The notes under the pieces: model-generated | The model's database searches: none | Told to the model about the DNA's origin: nothing | The model's input: the letters and a program-made list of their open reading frames with translations, nothing else | Assembly (NCBI GenBank): GCA_038230215.1 | Contig: JBBRNR010000003.1 | Span: forward strand, 124,001-188,000 | DNA length: 64,000 nucleotides | Direction of reading: 5' to 3' | Source: DASVRZ01 sp038230215 | Lineage (GTDB): Bacteria; Verrucomicrobiota; Verrucomicrobiia; Chthoniobacterales; DASVRZ01 | Part shown: one piece after another, positions 23,454 to 32,497 of the stretch | Numbering within the stretch: the stretch's first letter is position 1 | Layout: each line of letters starts with the position of its first letter | Position numbers and translations under genes: made by a program

Positions 23454-24350
23454 TCAAATGAGTTTCTGCCAGAGCTCGCGTTCGGCGCTGGTGAGTGTGG
23501 TGGGAATGTCCACTTCTACGACGACATAGAGATCGCCGCGTCCGCCGTTGCCGCGACTGGGCAGCCCTTTGCCGCGCAGGCGCATTTTGCCGCCGGGCTG
23601 CGTGCCAGCGGGGATTTTTACTTTCACCCGGCCATCGGGCGTCGGAACGAAGGAGTCTGACCCCAGAACGGCTTGTGCAGGCGTAACGGAGACGGTGTGA
23701 ATGAGGTCGTCGCCCTCGATCACATAGTCGGGATGACGCGAGATGCGGACATTCAAATACAAGTCGCCTGCCGCGCCGTGATTGCCGCCCGGCTCGCCTT
23801 TGCCAGCGAGCCGGATGCGCTGGCCCTCGCGGACGCCAGCGGGGATTTTCACCGTGTAACTTTCCACTTTTCCCTGCGGTCCGCGTCGGAAGGACACGGT
23901 GCGAGTCGAGCCCTGGAGCACTTCGTCGATGGTGACCATGATGTCGGTTTCCACGTCCTGACCACGCTGCGGCCCGGCACTCCGCCGTCCGAATCCGCCG
24001 CTGGCCTGTCCGCCGCCGCCGAAAAATTGCTCGAAGAAATCGCTGAAACCCGTGCCGCCGAAATTGTATTCCTCAAAGCCGCCGGGCATGGGGCCGCCCG
24101 CACCACGACCGGGCATCTGCTGGTCCCAGTTGGGTCCGAGCGTGTCGTATTTCTGGCGTTTCGCCGGGTCACTGAGGACTTCGTAAGCCTCGTTGATCTC
24201 CTTAAACTTGGCCTCGGCGTTCTTTTTATCCTCGGCGACATCGGGGTGATACTTGCGGGCGAGTTTGCGAAAAGCCTTCTTCAATTCATCCTCAGTCGCC
24301 GTCTTGGAAACGCCTAAAATCTCGTAATAATCCTTATACTGAACAGCCAT
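23454..24350 (-). CDS. DnaJ-type co-chaperone without zinc finger (CbpA-like)
   Basis: 298 residues: J domain at 5-70 with the HPD triad (KYHPDVAEDKK), a Gly/Phe-rich linker (FGGTGFSDFFEQFFGGGG), then the two beta-barrel C-terminal substrate-binding subdomains. There is no CxxCxGxG zinc repeat, so it is of the CbpA/DnaJ type II class, stimulating DnaK ATPase. Head-to-head with the OmpA-like gene at 24446, leaving 95 bases for both promoters; 19 bases separate it from the C39-like gene downstream. Confidence 0.92.
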   Translation of the reverse strand: MAVQYKDYYEILGVSKTATEDELKKAFRKLARKYHPDVAEDKKNAEAKFKEINEAYEVLSDPAKRQKYDTLGPNWDQQMPGRGAGGPMPGGFEEYNFGGTGFSDFFEQFFGGGGQASGGFGRRSAGPQRGQDVETDIMVTIDEVLQGSTRTVSFRRGPQGKVESYTVKIPAGVREGQRIRLAGKGEPGGNHGAAGDLYLNVRISRHPDYVIEGDDLIHTVSVTPAQAVLGSDSFVPTPDGRVKVKIPAGTQPGGKMRLRGKGLPSRGNGGRGDLYVVVEVDIPTTLTSAERELWQKLI

Positions 24351-24445
24351 CGCGCAGACTATGGACGAATCGCGGGGAAATTCAAACTACAGCGTCGATT
24401 TGCCCGATTGAACATCCGCCGAAAGCCAGCTAGCTTGGCCGCAGG

Positions 24446-25483
24446 ATGTCTTTCGGATCTTACGCCAGCAACCAGTCGGATTGGAATTTCCGCAAATGGA
24501 TTGTGCCGATGCTGATCGTTTCGCTGACCTTGCATTTCGCCCTGCTGGTGGCGTTTCAATACCAGAAGCTGAGTCACTTTGCGCCGGTGCAAACGGAGCG
24601 CCTCATTCCCCGCGCCTTTAATATGAAACGCGCCGAGATCGACCCGCGCATCCTGCAAAGCTCCGACTCTCAAAAGCCACAAAATCTGCCAGCGAAACCT
24701 AACTCCAACGTTACGAAACTGGCATCGCCGAAGAAGGCCTTCGAGAAAGCGCTCGACGAGATTCGTGTGGCGCCGGTCGCGCCCGATCCAGCGAAGCCTT
24801 TGGTGAATGAAAAACCCAAAGTCGATCCAGCCGCCGTGAACTCAGCCATGTCGCAGATGGAGGAGCGGAGTTCACATGCGCTCGAACGCGAAATGGATAA
24901 TCTCCGCAAGGAACTGACTGCGCAAAAGCCCGCCTCGCTCAACCAGCCCGCGCTCACCGCCCAGGGCCTGGTCGATTCCTCCGCCGAACTGGTGGACACA
25001 CCGTCGGATATCGCCTCTCGGTTGAAAGGCCAGAACGCCGGACCCGATGTCGGCACGCCGGGTTTCTCCGATCTGGACCAGCTTTTGTCGCAGACCGGTC
25101 CGCTGCCATCGAACACCAAGCCGCTCAATTTTAAGGGCGACACGCTGTTTGCCTACGACAGTTACACGGTCAACGAGCAGGCGGTGAACAGCCTGACGAA
25201 GCTCGGACAGCTCATTCAGAAAAATCCCGGAGCCACCTTCATCATCGAGGGGCACACCGATTCCTTTGGCGATCCCGGCTACAACCAGCAGCTCAGTCTG
25301 GCCCGCGCCGAGGGCGTAAAGGCATGGCTCGTGGTCAACATGGGCATCGAGGCGGAACGCGTGCAGACTCGCGGTTACGGCAGTGGTAAATTGCTCGTCC
25401 CTGTCATGAAAAATGGTCGTCCGACCACGGTCGAGGAGCAGCAGCTTAACCGTCGCGTCGAGATCGTCATCCGCACGAAGTGA
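24446..25483 (+). CDS. OmpA-family peptidoglycan-associated protein, inner-membrane anchored
   Basis: 345 residues. One membrane helix near residues 15-35 (IVPMLIVSLTLHFALLVAFQY), a long Pro/Lys/Ala-rich periplasmic linker, and a C-terminal OmpA domain (DSYTVNEQAVNSLTKLGQLI, IIEGHTDSFGDPGYNQQLS, RAEGVKAWLVV, LNRRVEIVI). The TolA/TonB-like membrane-anchor-plus-linker layout suggests it spans the periplasm and grips peptidoglycan. It overlaps the following glycosyltransferase gene by 4 bases (GTGA), so they form one operon. Confidence 0.88.
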   Translation: MSFGSYASNQSDWNFRKWIVPMLIVSLTLHFALLVAFQYQKLSHFAPVQTERLIPRAFNMKRAEIDPRILQSSDSQKPQNLPAKPNSNVTKLASPKKAFEKALDEIRVAPVAPDPAKPLVNEKPKVDPAAVNSAMSQMEERSSHALEREMDNLRKELTAQKPASLNQPALTAQGLVDSSAELVDTPSDIASRLKGQNAGPDVGTPGFSDLDQLLSQTGPLPSNTKPLNFKGDTLFAYDSYTVNEQAVNSLTKLGQLIQKNPGATFIIEGHTDSFGDPGYNQQLSLARAEGVKAWLVVNMGIEAERVQTRGYGSGKLLVPVMKNGRPTTVEEQQLNRRVEIVIRTK

Positions 25484-27021
25484 GTTCCAGTGGATTGAAG
25501 TCGTTACCCGGCTGGATGTGGCCGATCTTGCTGGCCTGCGGTGTCTTTGCATTCGTTTTTTCCCAAGGAACTCGACACAACGATTTCCCGTGGTTCTATC
25601 ACACCGACGAGCCTTCCAAGGCGGAGCAACTCGTCAGCGGCGAGCGTAATTTTTATCATCCCGCATTGATGTTGAACTCGACTGACGCCGTCTCGCGCGT
25701 CCTCGGCGTGCCGCGCGAAAGACAGTCAATGGTCGTTACAGGCAGAACGATGTCGGCCTTTTTTGCGGCGCTGGCTGTGACCGGTTTCGCGCTGGTTGCG
25801 TGGCGTATAGGCGGGCTCGAAGCCGGAGTTCTGGCGGGTGCGTTCTGCGCATTGTCCGCAGATTTTTTCGACGCCGCGCATTACATGAAGGAAGATCCGT
25901 ATTGGATCTCGGGGTTGAGTTTCACCTTTCTCGCGGCGCTGCATTACTGGAGAAAACCAGCCGCCGTTCCGGCCATTATGTTAGGACTCGCCGCCGGCTG
26001 GTCGGTCGCCGGAAAATATATCGGCTTCATCGCACTGCTAGTCGCCGTCCTAACCATCGCTGGAAAAATGATCGCCAGCCGTTCCCGCAACATTCTTCCC
26101 CTGGCCCTCTGCCTGATCTCCGCTGCCGTCATATTCCTCGGCATCAACTATCAAATCCTCTCCGAGCCACAGGCCATGACCGCCGGTCTCGGCAAGGAAG
26201 TCGGTGCGCTCTACAACGAGCACCATCAGAAAAACGAGAAATTTAAACCCAGCCGCTATCTCGATCTTCTGCAAGACACCGTTCCCGCCACGGCCATCGC
26301 GCTGGCTGCCGCATTGTTAATTTGCGGCCTTGGAAAATGGAAGCGAACGCCGCTGCCGGAACTGCTTTTTCTTCTACTTCCGGTGCTGCTGGGCATCGCG
26401 CTTACCTTCACTCCGAAAGGCTCGGCGAGATACTTTCTGCCGATCGGGTTGATGCTGCTAACATCGGCGGCGATTGCGCTGGCATTGGCGGTGAAAACAC
26501 TGCAACTCCGCCCTTTTCCGATCCGACTCACCTCCTGGATACTCGGCGCCGCCGCTGCTTGCGCCATTCTGATCCCGCTCGGCAGGGAATACAAAGTCCG
26601 CCATCACGCCTTCTCCACCGACTACCGCAAAAATCTCGCCGACTACATTCGTCAAAACGTCCCGCCGAATGCCGTCATCGCCTCCGACCAGCGCGCTGCG
26701 ATGCCGTCTGCCGACGATCCGCGTTACGCCGGTTTTCCCCATCTGCTGCCCAACAAAATGCTCATCACTCGCTATGTCGCCGACCTCGGGACGCTCGACG
26801 AATTGCTAACCAAAGGCGTCTCGTATGTCGTCGTGGCCAGCCGTGATGCCAACCGCCTGGGGAACGACGAAAATTTCTCTAGCGAGGACCAAAAGAAACT
26901 CCCCGCGCGGCGTCAGTTTTATCAGGATCTAACCAAACGCGGCACCGTCGAATGGCAGTCCAAACTAGGCGACAACAAATACCTCAACGCCTCACTCATC
27001 CTCTACCACATCGCGCCCTAA
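25480..27021 (+). CDS. Membrane glycosyltransferase, ArnT/PMT-like
   Basis: 513 residues with about 11-12 hydrophobic segments. Near the N-terminus FYHTDEPSKAEQL carries the Asp-Glu pair expected in the first extracytoplasmic loop of polyprenol-phosphate-sugar-dependent transferases, and AHYMKEDPYWISGLSF fits the second loop. Such enzymes move a sugar from a lipid carrier to protein or glycan outside the inner membrane. GTG start at 25480 overlaps the stop of the OmpA-like gene. The next gene is a clear paralogue, so the two arose by tandem duplication. Confidence 0.8.
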   Translation: MSSSGLKSLPGWMWPILLACGVFAFVFSQGTRHNDFPWFYHTDEPSKAEQLVSGERNFYHPALMLNSTDAVSRVLGVPRERQSMVVTGRTMSAFFAALAVTGFALVAWRIGGLEAGVLAGAFCALSADFFDAAHYMKEDPYWISGLSFTFLAALHYWRKPAAVPAIMLGLAAGWSVAGKYIGFIALLVAVLTIAGKMIASRSRNILPLALCLISAAVIFLGINYQILSEPQAMTAGLGKEVGALYNEHHQKNEKFKPSRYLDLLQDTVPATAIALAAALLICGLGKWKRTPLPELLFLLLPVLLGIALTFTPKGSARYFLPIGLMLLTSAAIALALAVKTLQLRPFPIRLTSWILGAAAACAILIPLGREYKVRHHAFSTDYRKNLADYIRQNVPPNAVIASDQRAAMPSADDPRYAGFPHLLPNKMLITRYVADLGTLDELLTKGVSYVVVASRDANRLGNDENFSSEDQKKLPARRQFYQDLTKRGTVEWQSKLGDNKYLNASLILYHIAP

Positions 27022-27026
27022 CTCCC

Positions 27027-28538
27027 ATGTCTTCCCAACGCTGGCTGGCTGTCCTTCTTTCCATCGCGCTCTTCATCGGGGCGTTGCTCTTCTATTCGCG
27101 GCACAACAACTTCCCCATTTTCTATCATCCAGACGAGGAACAGAAGGGCGTGCAAATCGTCACCGGGCAGTTTAATGCGCATCATCCTCTGCTCCTGCTC
27201 GACACCGGCGGACTACTGCTACGCGCCAGCGGATTGCCGCGAACAACCGAAAACGCTGTCGTCTGCGGACGCTGGGCCTCGGCTATTTTCACCGCCCTCT
27301 CACTCGTCGCCCTCAGCGTGCTGGCGGGCCGCCGCGCAGGCTGGCTGGGAGCCATCCTGGCCGCCGTGCTGATCGGGCTGCATCCGCTGATTTACGAACT
27401 GGCGCACTACTGCAAGGAAGACCCTGCACTTTTGTTAGGAATCAGCCTAACATTGCTGGCCATTGACGTCTTCTCCGTGAAACCCACGCTCTGGCGAGCC
27501 GCGATGTTAGGTGCCGCCTGTGGAGTCGCCGTTTCTGGAAAATATCTGGGCGTCGTTATGTTGTTAGTCGCGCTGCCCTGGATCATCTGGAAAGGCAAAG
27601 AAATAGGGAGACTCGGGACTTGCATTGGACTCTTCTTCGCTGGGTTAATCGTCACGGTCGCGCTGATCAATTTCCCATTTCTGCTCAATCTCCAGGGTCT
27701 CTTCGGCGCGTTTGGCTACGAGTTAAATGCCGCTCAAGTGGGCGGCGCGAAAGGCCTCACCCGCGACGTGCCGCATGCGAAGTATCTCGGTGTCTTCGTC
27801 GATAATCTCGGCTGGCCACTCTGGCTCGGCCTCGTCTGCTTCATCGCCGGCTGGTTCCTGCGCAAAAAGGAGCGCCGCGCCAGCGATCTTGTCTGCCTGC
27901 TTCTACCGCTCGGCTACACCTTGCTGCTTTCGTTTTCACCCAAGACCGCCAACCGCTATTTTCTCGCCGTCTCGCCGCTGCTGATTTTGTGCGGCAGCAT
28001 CGGCCTGGCCTGGCTCGGACAATTTCTCTCCGGCAAACAACGGCTTCTCGGCCAGCTAACCCTTCTAACCATCGCCGGACTTGCGCTTTGGCAACAGTGC
28101 GTCCTCACGATTCCTAACATCCGCAGCTTCCGCTCCGACTCGCGGATGGAAATGGCCGCGTGGATTTCCAAAAATCTGCCTCCTAACAGTGCCATTCTCG
28201 CGGAGAACCGTCTCTGTCTTACCAAGCCGCCGATCTGGAGCAAGACAGAGCCGCGGCCCGACTTGCAAATCTCCGAGAAAATTTTTGCGCCCGACTTTGG
28301 TTCCTATGAAAAACTCCAATCCAATGGAACTCGTTATGTGGCCGTAATCCGTACTAGCTACGGTGGTTATCTGTCCGAGAAACGCAAGGCATCGAAAACA
28401 CAGGAAGGCCAGCATCAGCGGCGCAGCACGTTTTATCAGGAGCTTTTCGCCAAGGCCCATTTGCTCAAGAAAACCGGAGGCTCCGGCGTTTCGCATCTCA
28501 ATCCGGAAATCCGGATTTACGAGTTGCCCGCGCAGTAA
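27027..28538 (+). CDS. Membrane glycosyltransferase, ArnT/PMT-like (tandem paralogue)
   Basis: 503 residues, about 11-12 membrane segments. FYHPDEEQKGVQIVTGQFNAHHPLLLLDTGG parallels FYHTDEPSKAEQLVSGERNFYHPALML in the preceding protein, and AHYCKEDPALLLGISLT parallels AHYMKEDPYWISGLSFT; the catalytic-type Asp-Glu is kept. The ATG at 27027 is 5 bases after the previous stop; an upstream in-frame extension is rejected because it lies inside the previous gene. Role presumably glycan or protein modification outside the inner membrane; acceptor unknown. Confidence 0.8.
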   Translation: MSSQRWLAVLLSIALFIGALLFYSRHNNFPIFYHPDEEQKGVQIVTGQFNAHHPLLLLDTGGLLLRASGLPRTTENAVVCGRWASAIFTALSLVALSVLAGRRAGWLGAILAAVLIGLHPLIYELAHYCKEDPALLLGISLTLLAIDVFSVKPTLWRAAMLGAACGVAVSGKYLGVVMLLVALPWIIWKGKEIGRLGTCIGLFFAGLIVTVALINFPFLLNLQGLFGAFGYELNAAQVGGAKGLTRDVPHAKYLGVFVDNLGWPLWLGLVCFIAGWFLRKKERRASDLVCLLLPLGYTLLLSFSPKTANRYFLAVSPLLILCGSIGLAWLGQFLSGKQRLLGQLTLLTIAGLALWQQCVLTIPNIRSFRSDSRMEMAAWISKNLPPNSAILAENRLCLTKPPIWSKTEPRPDLQISEKIFAPDFGSYEKLQSNGTRYVAVIRTSYGGYLSEKRKASKTQEGQHQRRSTFYQELFAKAHLLKKTGGSGVSHLNPEIRIYELPAQ

Positions 28539-28540
28539 AC

Positions 28541-29383
28541 CTAACTCGGATCCACTGCCTCGATGCCATTGTCGGTGAGGCGGATGAGGCGTTTGCGGTA
28601 GAGTGAGCCGAGGGCTTGTTTGAAGGCTTTTTTGCTCGTGGAAAATTGCTCGCGAATCACCTCCGGCGAACTGGCGTCGCTCACATCGAGGCGTCCGTTG
28701 TTTTTCTTTAGAGCTTCGAGAATTTGTTCAGTCAGCGAGCGCACTCGGCCATAGCCCGCCTGGGTAAGGCTGAGGTCGATTTTTCCGTCGGGACGCACGC
28801 TTCTCACATAACCGTCGAGCGTCTGGCCGATGTGGAGAGCGGAGCCGAGGTCGGATTTGAAAAGCAGGCCCCAGTGGGCGTTTTCGACGATGGCCTTGTA
28901 GCCGAGCGGAGTGTCGCCCGTGATCAGCAAGCTGACTTTTTGCCCTTCCTCGTATTCGGGCGGAGTGAGATCCAAATGGGAGTCGAGCCGCGTGGTGGCG
29001 ATGATGCGGTCGCTCTGGCCGTCGAGCAGGACGTAAACGACAACCACGTCACCGACGCTGACGCGCTTTGTTTGCTCCCGAATCGGCAGTAGCAAATCCT
29101 TCGCCAGACCCCAGTCGAGAAACGCTCCGAGCTGCGGATTCACGCTGATCACCTTCAAACTGGCAAATTCCCCCACTCTCGCGTTGGGGATTTCCGTGGT
29201 CGCCACGAGCCGGTCCTCGGAGTCGCGATGGATAAAAACCAGCACGTAGTCGCCGGGGCCGGTGTTCTCTGGCATGTAGCGGCGCGGCAGCAGAATTTCG
29301 CCGAGGTTTTCCCCGTCGAGATAGAAGCCAGGGGTGGCTTCGCGGATGATCTGCAGCGCGTTTCTTTGACCGATGGATGCCAT
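28541..29383 (-). CDS. cvfB: S1-domain RNA-binding protein, CvfB family
   Basis: 280 residues with the CvfB layout: three S1-like OB domains (LGEILLPRRYMP..., LGAFLDWGLAKDLLLPIREQ, YKAIVENAHWGLLFKSDLG) and a C-terminal winged helix (SPEVIREQFSTSKKAFKQALGSLYRKRLI). CvfB-type proteins bind RNA and affect virulence or growth in Firmicutes; role elsewhere is little known. Convergent with the glycosyltransferase operon, only 2 bases between the stops. Confidence 0.88.
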   Translation of the reverse strand: MASIGQRNALQIIREATPGFYLDGENLGEILLPRRYMPENTGPGDYVLVFIHRDSEDRLVATTEIPNARVGEFASLKVISVNPQLGAFLDWGLAKDLLLPIREQTKRVSVGDVVVVYVLLDGQSDRIIATTRLDSHLDLTPPEYEEGQKVSLLITGDTPLGYKAIVENAHWGLLFKSDLGSALHIGQTLDGYVRSVRPDGKIDLSLTQAGYGRVRSLTEQILEALKKNNGRLDVSDASSPEVIREQFSTSKKAFKQALGSLYRKRLIRLTDNGIEAVDPS

Positions 29384-29447
29384 GTGGAACGCAGTCTAGC
29401 CCGCCGCCATTTTCCTTGGGAGGGAAATCAGCGCGTTAGAATCAAAG

Positions 29448-30044
29448 TCAAAGCCCTTTGAGAGCGCGCATCTTGGCGACATCGACCGGGCTGACGGCGT
29501 CGAAATCGGTGCCATGCGCACGGCGGAAGCGGGCGTTCCAGTCGATCACGGCATTCGCGATCACGGCTCCCTTCGCCATGCCAGTGACGGCGCGATCAAA
29601 CTCCTGCACCCGCAACATTTCGATCCGGCGGCGCATGGCGAAGCTCACTTGGCGCTCCACGTTCACGGTCGGCAACCAGATTGCATGCGACGTCTCTGCG
29701 TCCACATACCACCACGGTTCGCCACGATGCTGATCGTCCTTGTAAATAATGCCGGTCCGCTCGCGCCGGGCGGAACGCTTCGGAAGAAAAGCCATCGGCG
29801 TCTCGCCGAGGGCGAAAATCCTGGAGCTTGCAGGCGCGACCATGGGCCGCTCGGCCACGTCGTAGCGGAATTGGACGATCTTGTGCTCGATGCCGCGCTG
29901 GCTGAGGAGCGTGTGGAGTTTTTCCACGGTGGCAGGTCTGGCGTGGGAGACGGCGACCTGAAGCTCGGACGAGCGGAAAAGGTGGCAGCTCGTGAGGAGA
30001 AAAACGCCGAGAAGGCAGGTGGAGAACTTGCGGATATTCATCAA
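29448..30044 (-). CDS. Putative lipoprotein of unknown function
   Basis: 198 residues with a lipoprotein signal (FSTCLLGVFLLTSC, lipobox Cys at about residue 20). The mature part contains a short mixed region and a basic C-terminal stretch (RRRIEMLRVQEFDRAVTGM). I do not recognise the family. It is monocistronic on the minus strand and divergent from the transglutaminase gene. Confidence 0.65.
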   Translation of the reverse strand: MMNIRKFSTCLLGVFLLTSCHLFRSSELQVAVSHARPATVEKLHTLLSQRGIEHKIVQFRYDVAERPMVAPASSRIFALGETPMAFLPKRSARRERTGIIYKDDQHRGEPWWYVDAETSHAIWLPTVNVERQVSFAMRRRIEMLRVQEFDRAVTGMAKGAVIANAVIDWNARFRRAHGTDFDAVSPVDVAKMRALKGL

Positions 30045-30175
30045 TGCGGGAGGAAATTAACTACTGCCGAGTATGAATGCTTTTCGACTCGTGGCAAGCA
30101 GGAGATCAGGGACGCCCCGAGTCGGGCCAGTCTGTTAGTTAAATTCGTTTTCTGGAAATGGCAGGCATTTCCGCT

Positions 30176-30979
30176 ATGACTACCAGCATGATTTTGAACG
30201 CCACCTGCGAACTCACTTTTCACACCCATGTTCCAGTTCCAGCGGTGCTCATGCTGCATCCGCACAGCGGGAAACGGCAGTGGATCATGCGCGAGGAATA
30301 TTCCATTGTGCCGCATTCGCCAGTCACGGAATACACCGACGGTTTTGGCAATCTCTGCCAGCGCGTGGTGGCGCAACCGGGGGATTTTGTCGTTCGGTCG
30401 AGTTGCACGGCGGATGTGGCCAATGAGATCGAAGTCGATTGCGAAGCCGAGTTTGTCCCGGCGGAACTCCTTCCCGACAATGTGCTGCAATATCTGCTCC
30501 CGAGCCGCTATTGCCAGAGCGATCTCATGCACCAGGAAGCGCTCGCCATTGTCGGCAATCTGCCCCCGGGCTATCAGCAGGTCGAAGCGATCCGCAGTTG
30601 GATCGAGAAAAATGTTGAGTATCGCTACGGCACAAGCAATGCCACCACGTCCGCGCTCGACACCTGGAATGCCAAGTCCGGCGTCTGCCGCGATTTTGCG
30701 CATCTCGGCATGACGCTTTGCCGCACGATCAACATCCCCGCACGCATGGTCGTGGGTTATTTGAAAGATCTCGATCCGATGGATCTCCACGCCTGGTTCG
30801 AAGCCTGGGTGGGCGGGCGCTGGTTTGTTTTCGATGCGACTCAGAAGATGCCGCGCGGCAATCGCATCACGGTCGCCTATGGCCGAGACGCCGCCGATGT
30901 GGCGCTGGTAACGCAGTTTGGTCCGCTGCAACTGCTCTCGATGAAGGTCACGGTCGAGATGCCGCCAATCTTTTCCTAG
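30176..30979 (+). CDS. Transglutaminase-like cysteine protease superfamily protein
   Basis: About 267 residues. The transglutaminase core has the catalytic Cys in AKSGVCRDFAHLG, His in PMDLHAWFEAWVGGRW and Asp in VFDATQKMP, correctly spaced. The N-terminal beta domain (LNATCELTFHTHVPVPAV) is typical of bacterial proteins of this family. No signal peptide, so probably cytoplasmic. Substrate unknown; in many genomes the family lies near glutamate-ligase-type genes, not seen here. The start MTTSMIL at 30176 is the likeliest of several Met codons. Confidence 0.88.
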   Translation: MTTSMILNATCELTFHTHVPVPAVLMLHPHSGKRQWIMREEYSIVPHSPVTEYTDGFGNLCQRVVAQPGDFVVRSSCTADVANEIEVDCEAEFVPAELLPDNVLQYLLPSRYCQSDLMHQEALAIVGNLPPGYQQVEAIRSWIEKNVEYRYGTSNATTSALDTWNAKSGVCRDFAHLGMTLCRTINIPARMVVGYLKDLDPMDLHAWFEAWVGGRWFVFDATQKMPRGNRITVAYGRDAADVALVTQFGPLQLLSMKVTVEMPPIFS

Positions 30980-31050
30980 GGGGGCCGAGGCTCAAATTTC
31001 ACCAAATCGGGCTTGTTTCTACCCAGCAAACGCTCCACGCTTCCCGCGTT

Positions 31051-32109
31051 ATGACCTTTATCCAGACCGTCTTCGAGAAATTGGCGCGTCACCCCAAGCG
31101 GGTGGTTTTTCCAGAGGGAACGGAGCCTCGCGTGCTGCAGGCTGCGGGAAAATTTGCCTCGCTCAAACTGGGCACGCCGATTCTGCTCGGCGACCGCAAC
31201 TCCATTGAGACAGCGGCCAAGGCCCAGGGCGTGAACCTGGACCACGTCATGGTCATCAATCCCGGAACGGCGTCCGACTTTGAGACGTTTGTTTCGCGCT
31301 TCGAAAAGCTGGAGCGCTATCGCAAGATGGGCCCGACGAGCTGCCGTGAACTGATGCTAAACGCGAATTTCTTCGGCGCCATGATGCTGCAATACGGCCA
31401 GGCCGATGCCTTGGTCGGCGGCGCGTCGGCATTCTCGAGTTCCCTACTGCGACCGCTCATCCAGATCGTCACACCGTTGCCGCATGTGAAGACTATTTCG
31501 AGCTGCACGATCATGGAAATGAAGGACCACGAACTGGGCGACAACGGCGTTCTTTTCATGGGTGATTGTGCCGTCGTCCCGAATCCAGACATTGATCAAC
31601 TCGCCGCCATCGCCGTGGAAACCGGACGACTCTCGCGTCAACTCACCGGCTCGAGGCCGCGAGTCGCATTGCTATCGTTCTCGACTCGCGGCAGCGCAAA
31701 AATGCCACTCACAGAGAAGATCGCCGCCGCCACAGCGATGGCCCGTAAAATGGCCGCAGACCAATTTCTCGACATGGCCATCGACGGAGAGTTGCAGGCC
31801 GACGCGGCCCTCTTGCCCCAGCTGGCAGCAAAAAAAGTCCCCAGCAGCGAGGTCGCGGGCAAGGCCAACGTCCTCATTTTCCCCGACCTGAACAGCGGGA
31901 ACATTGCCAGCAAGCTCGTCCAGTATTTGGCCAAACCCGCGGTTTACGGCCAGCTTCTCACCGGCCTCTCCAAACCCGCTGCCGAGCTTTCCCGCGGCGC
32001 GACCATCGATGAAATCGTCGGCGTCGCCGCCATCGCCGGGTTGCAGGCGATCGAATACCGTAAGCTCTATCCAAACGACAATCCGCTGGAAAGTTTCATC
32101 CCGATCTAA
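31051..32109 (+). CDS. pta: Phosphate acetyltransferase
   Basis: 352 residues, the size of the short Pta form without the DRTGG and N-terminal domains. VVFPEGTEPRVLQAAGKF, ANFFGAMMLQYGQADALVGGASAFSSSLLRP and VLIFPDLNSGNIASKLVQYL are typical of the PTA_PTB fold. It interconverts acetyl-CoA and acetyl phosphate; ackA is not in this window. The start at 31051 (MTFIQTVFEKLARHPKRVV) is chosen because the open frame upstream overlaps the transglutaminase gene and is not conserved-looking. Confidence 0.93.
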   Translation: MTFIQTVFEKLARHPKRVVFPEGTEPRVLQAAGKFASLKLGTPILLGDRNSIETAAKAQGVNLDHVMVINPGTASDFETFVSRFEKLERYRKMGPTSCRELMLNANFFGAMMLQYGQADALVGGASAFSSSLLRPLIQIVTPLPHVKTISSCTIMEMKDHELGDNGVLFMGDCAVVPNPDIDQLAAIAVETGRLSRQLTGSRPRVALLSFSTRGSAKMPLTEKIAAATAMARKMAADQFLDMAIDGELQADAALLPQLAAKKVPSSEVAGKANVLIFPDLNSGNIASKLVQYLAKPAVYGQLLTGLSKPAAELSRGATIDEIVGVAAIAGLQAIEYRKLYPNDNPLESFIPI

Positions 32110-32136
32110 CTCGATTCCACAGGGGCGAAACCGGGG

Positions 32137-32433
32137 CTAGTGCATGTCCGTTTCCTCGTCCCAGCCACTGTCCTCACGGATGGACCGGAGGCGTTTCCGC
32201 ATTCCGCGATTCGATTCCGGGCCGTGCGTCCGCGAGACGACATAGGTCACAATCACCGGCACGACCGACGCCACGGCGACCGAGAAAAGGGTGATCGCCG
32301 TCGTCTGCTTTTTCTTGCGCAGTTTATCTGCGATCAGCAGACCAACGCCGCAGCCAATGGCCGTCTGCGCGAGTGAGAATAAACCGGCCATCGAAGCCGA
32401 CGTGGGGAAAGAATTTGGAGGATTGTTCGACAT
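32137..32433 (-). CDS. Small membrane protein of unknown function
   Basis: 98 residues from MSNNPPNSFPTSAS. Two hydrophobic segments, about 17-35 (LFSLAQTAIGCGVGLLIAD) and 46-66 (TAITLFSVAVASVVPVIVTYVV), joined by a strongly basic loop (KLRKKKQ), then a charged tail. Probably a two-helix inner-membrane protein. Convergent with pta. No family assigned. Confidence 0.6.
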   Translation of the reverse strand: MSNNPPNSFPTSASMAGLFSLAQTAIGCGVGLLIADKLRKKKQTTAITLFSVAVASVVPVIVTYVVSRTHGPESNRGMRKRLRSIREDSGWDEETDMH

Positions 32434-32497
32434 ATCTTGGGCCATAGAATAGGCTCGCGACTGGAAAAAACAATCCGTTACTCCTTCGATTCTTTAC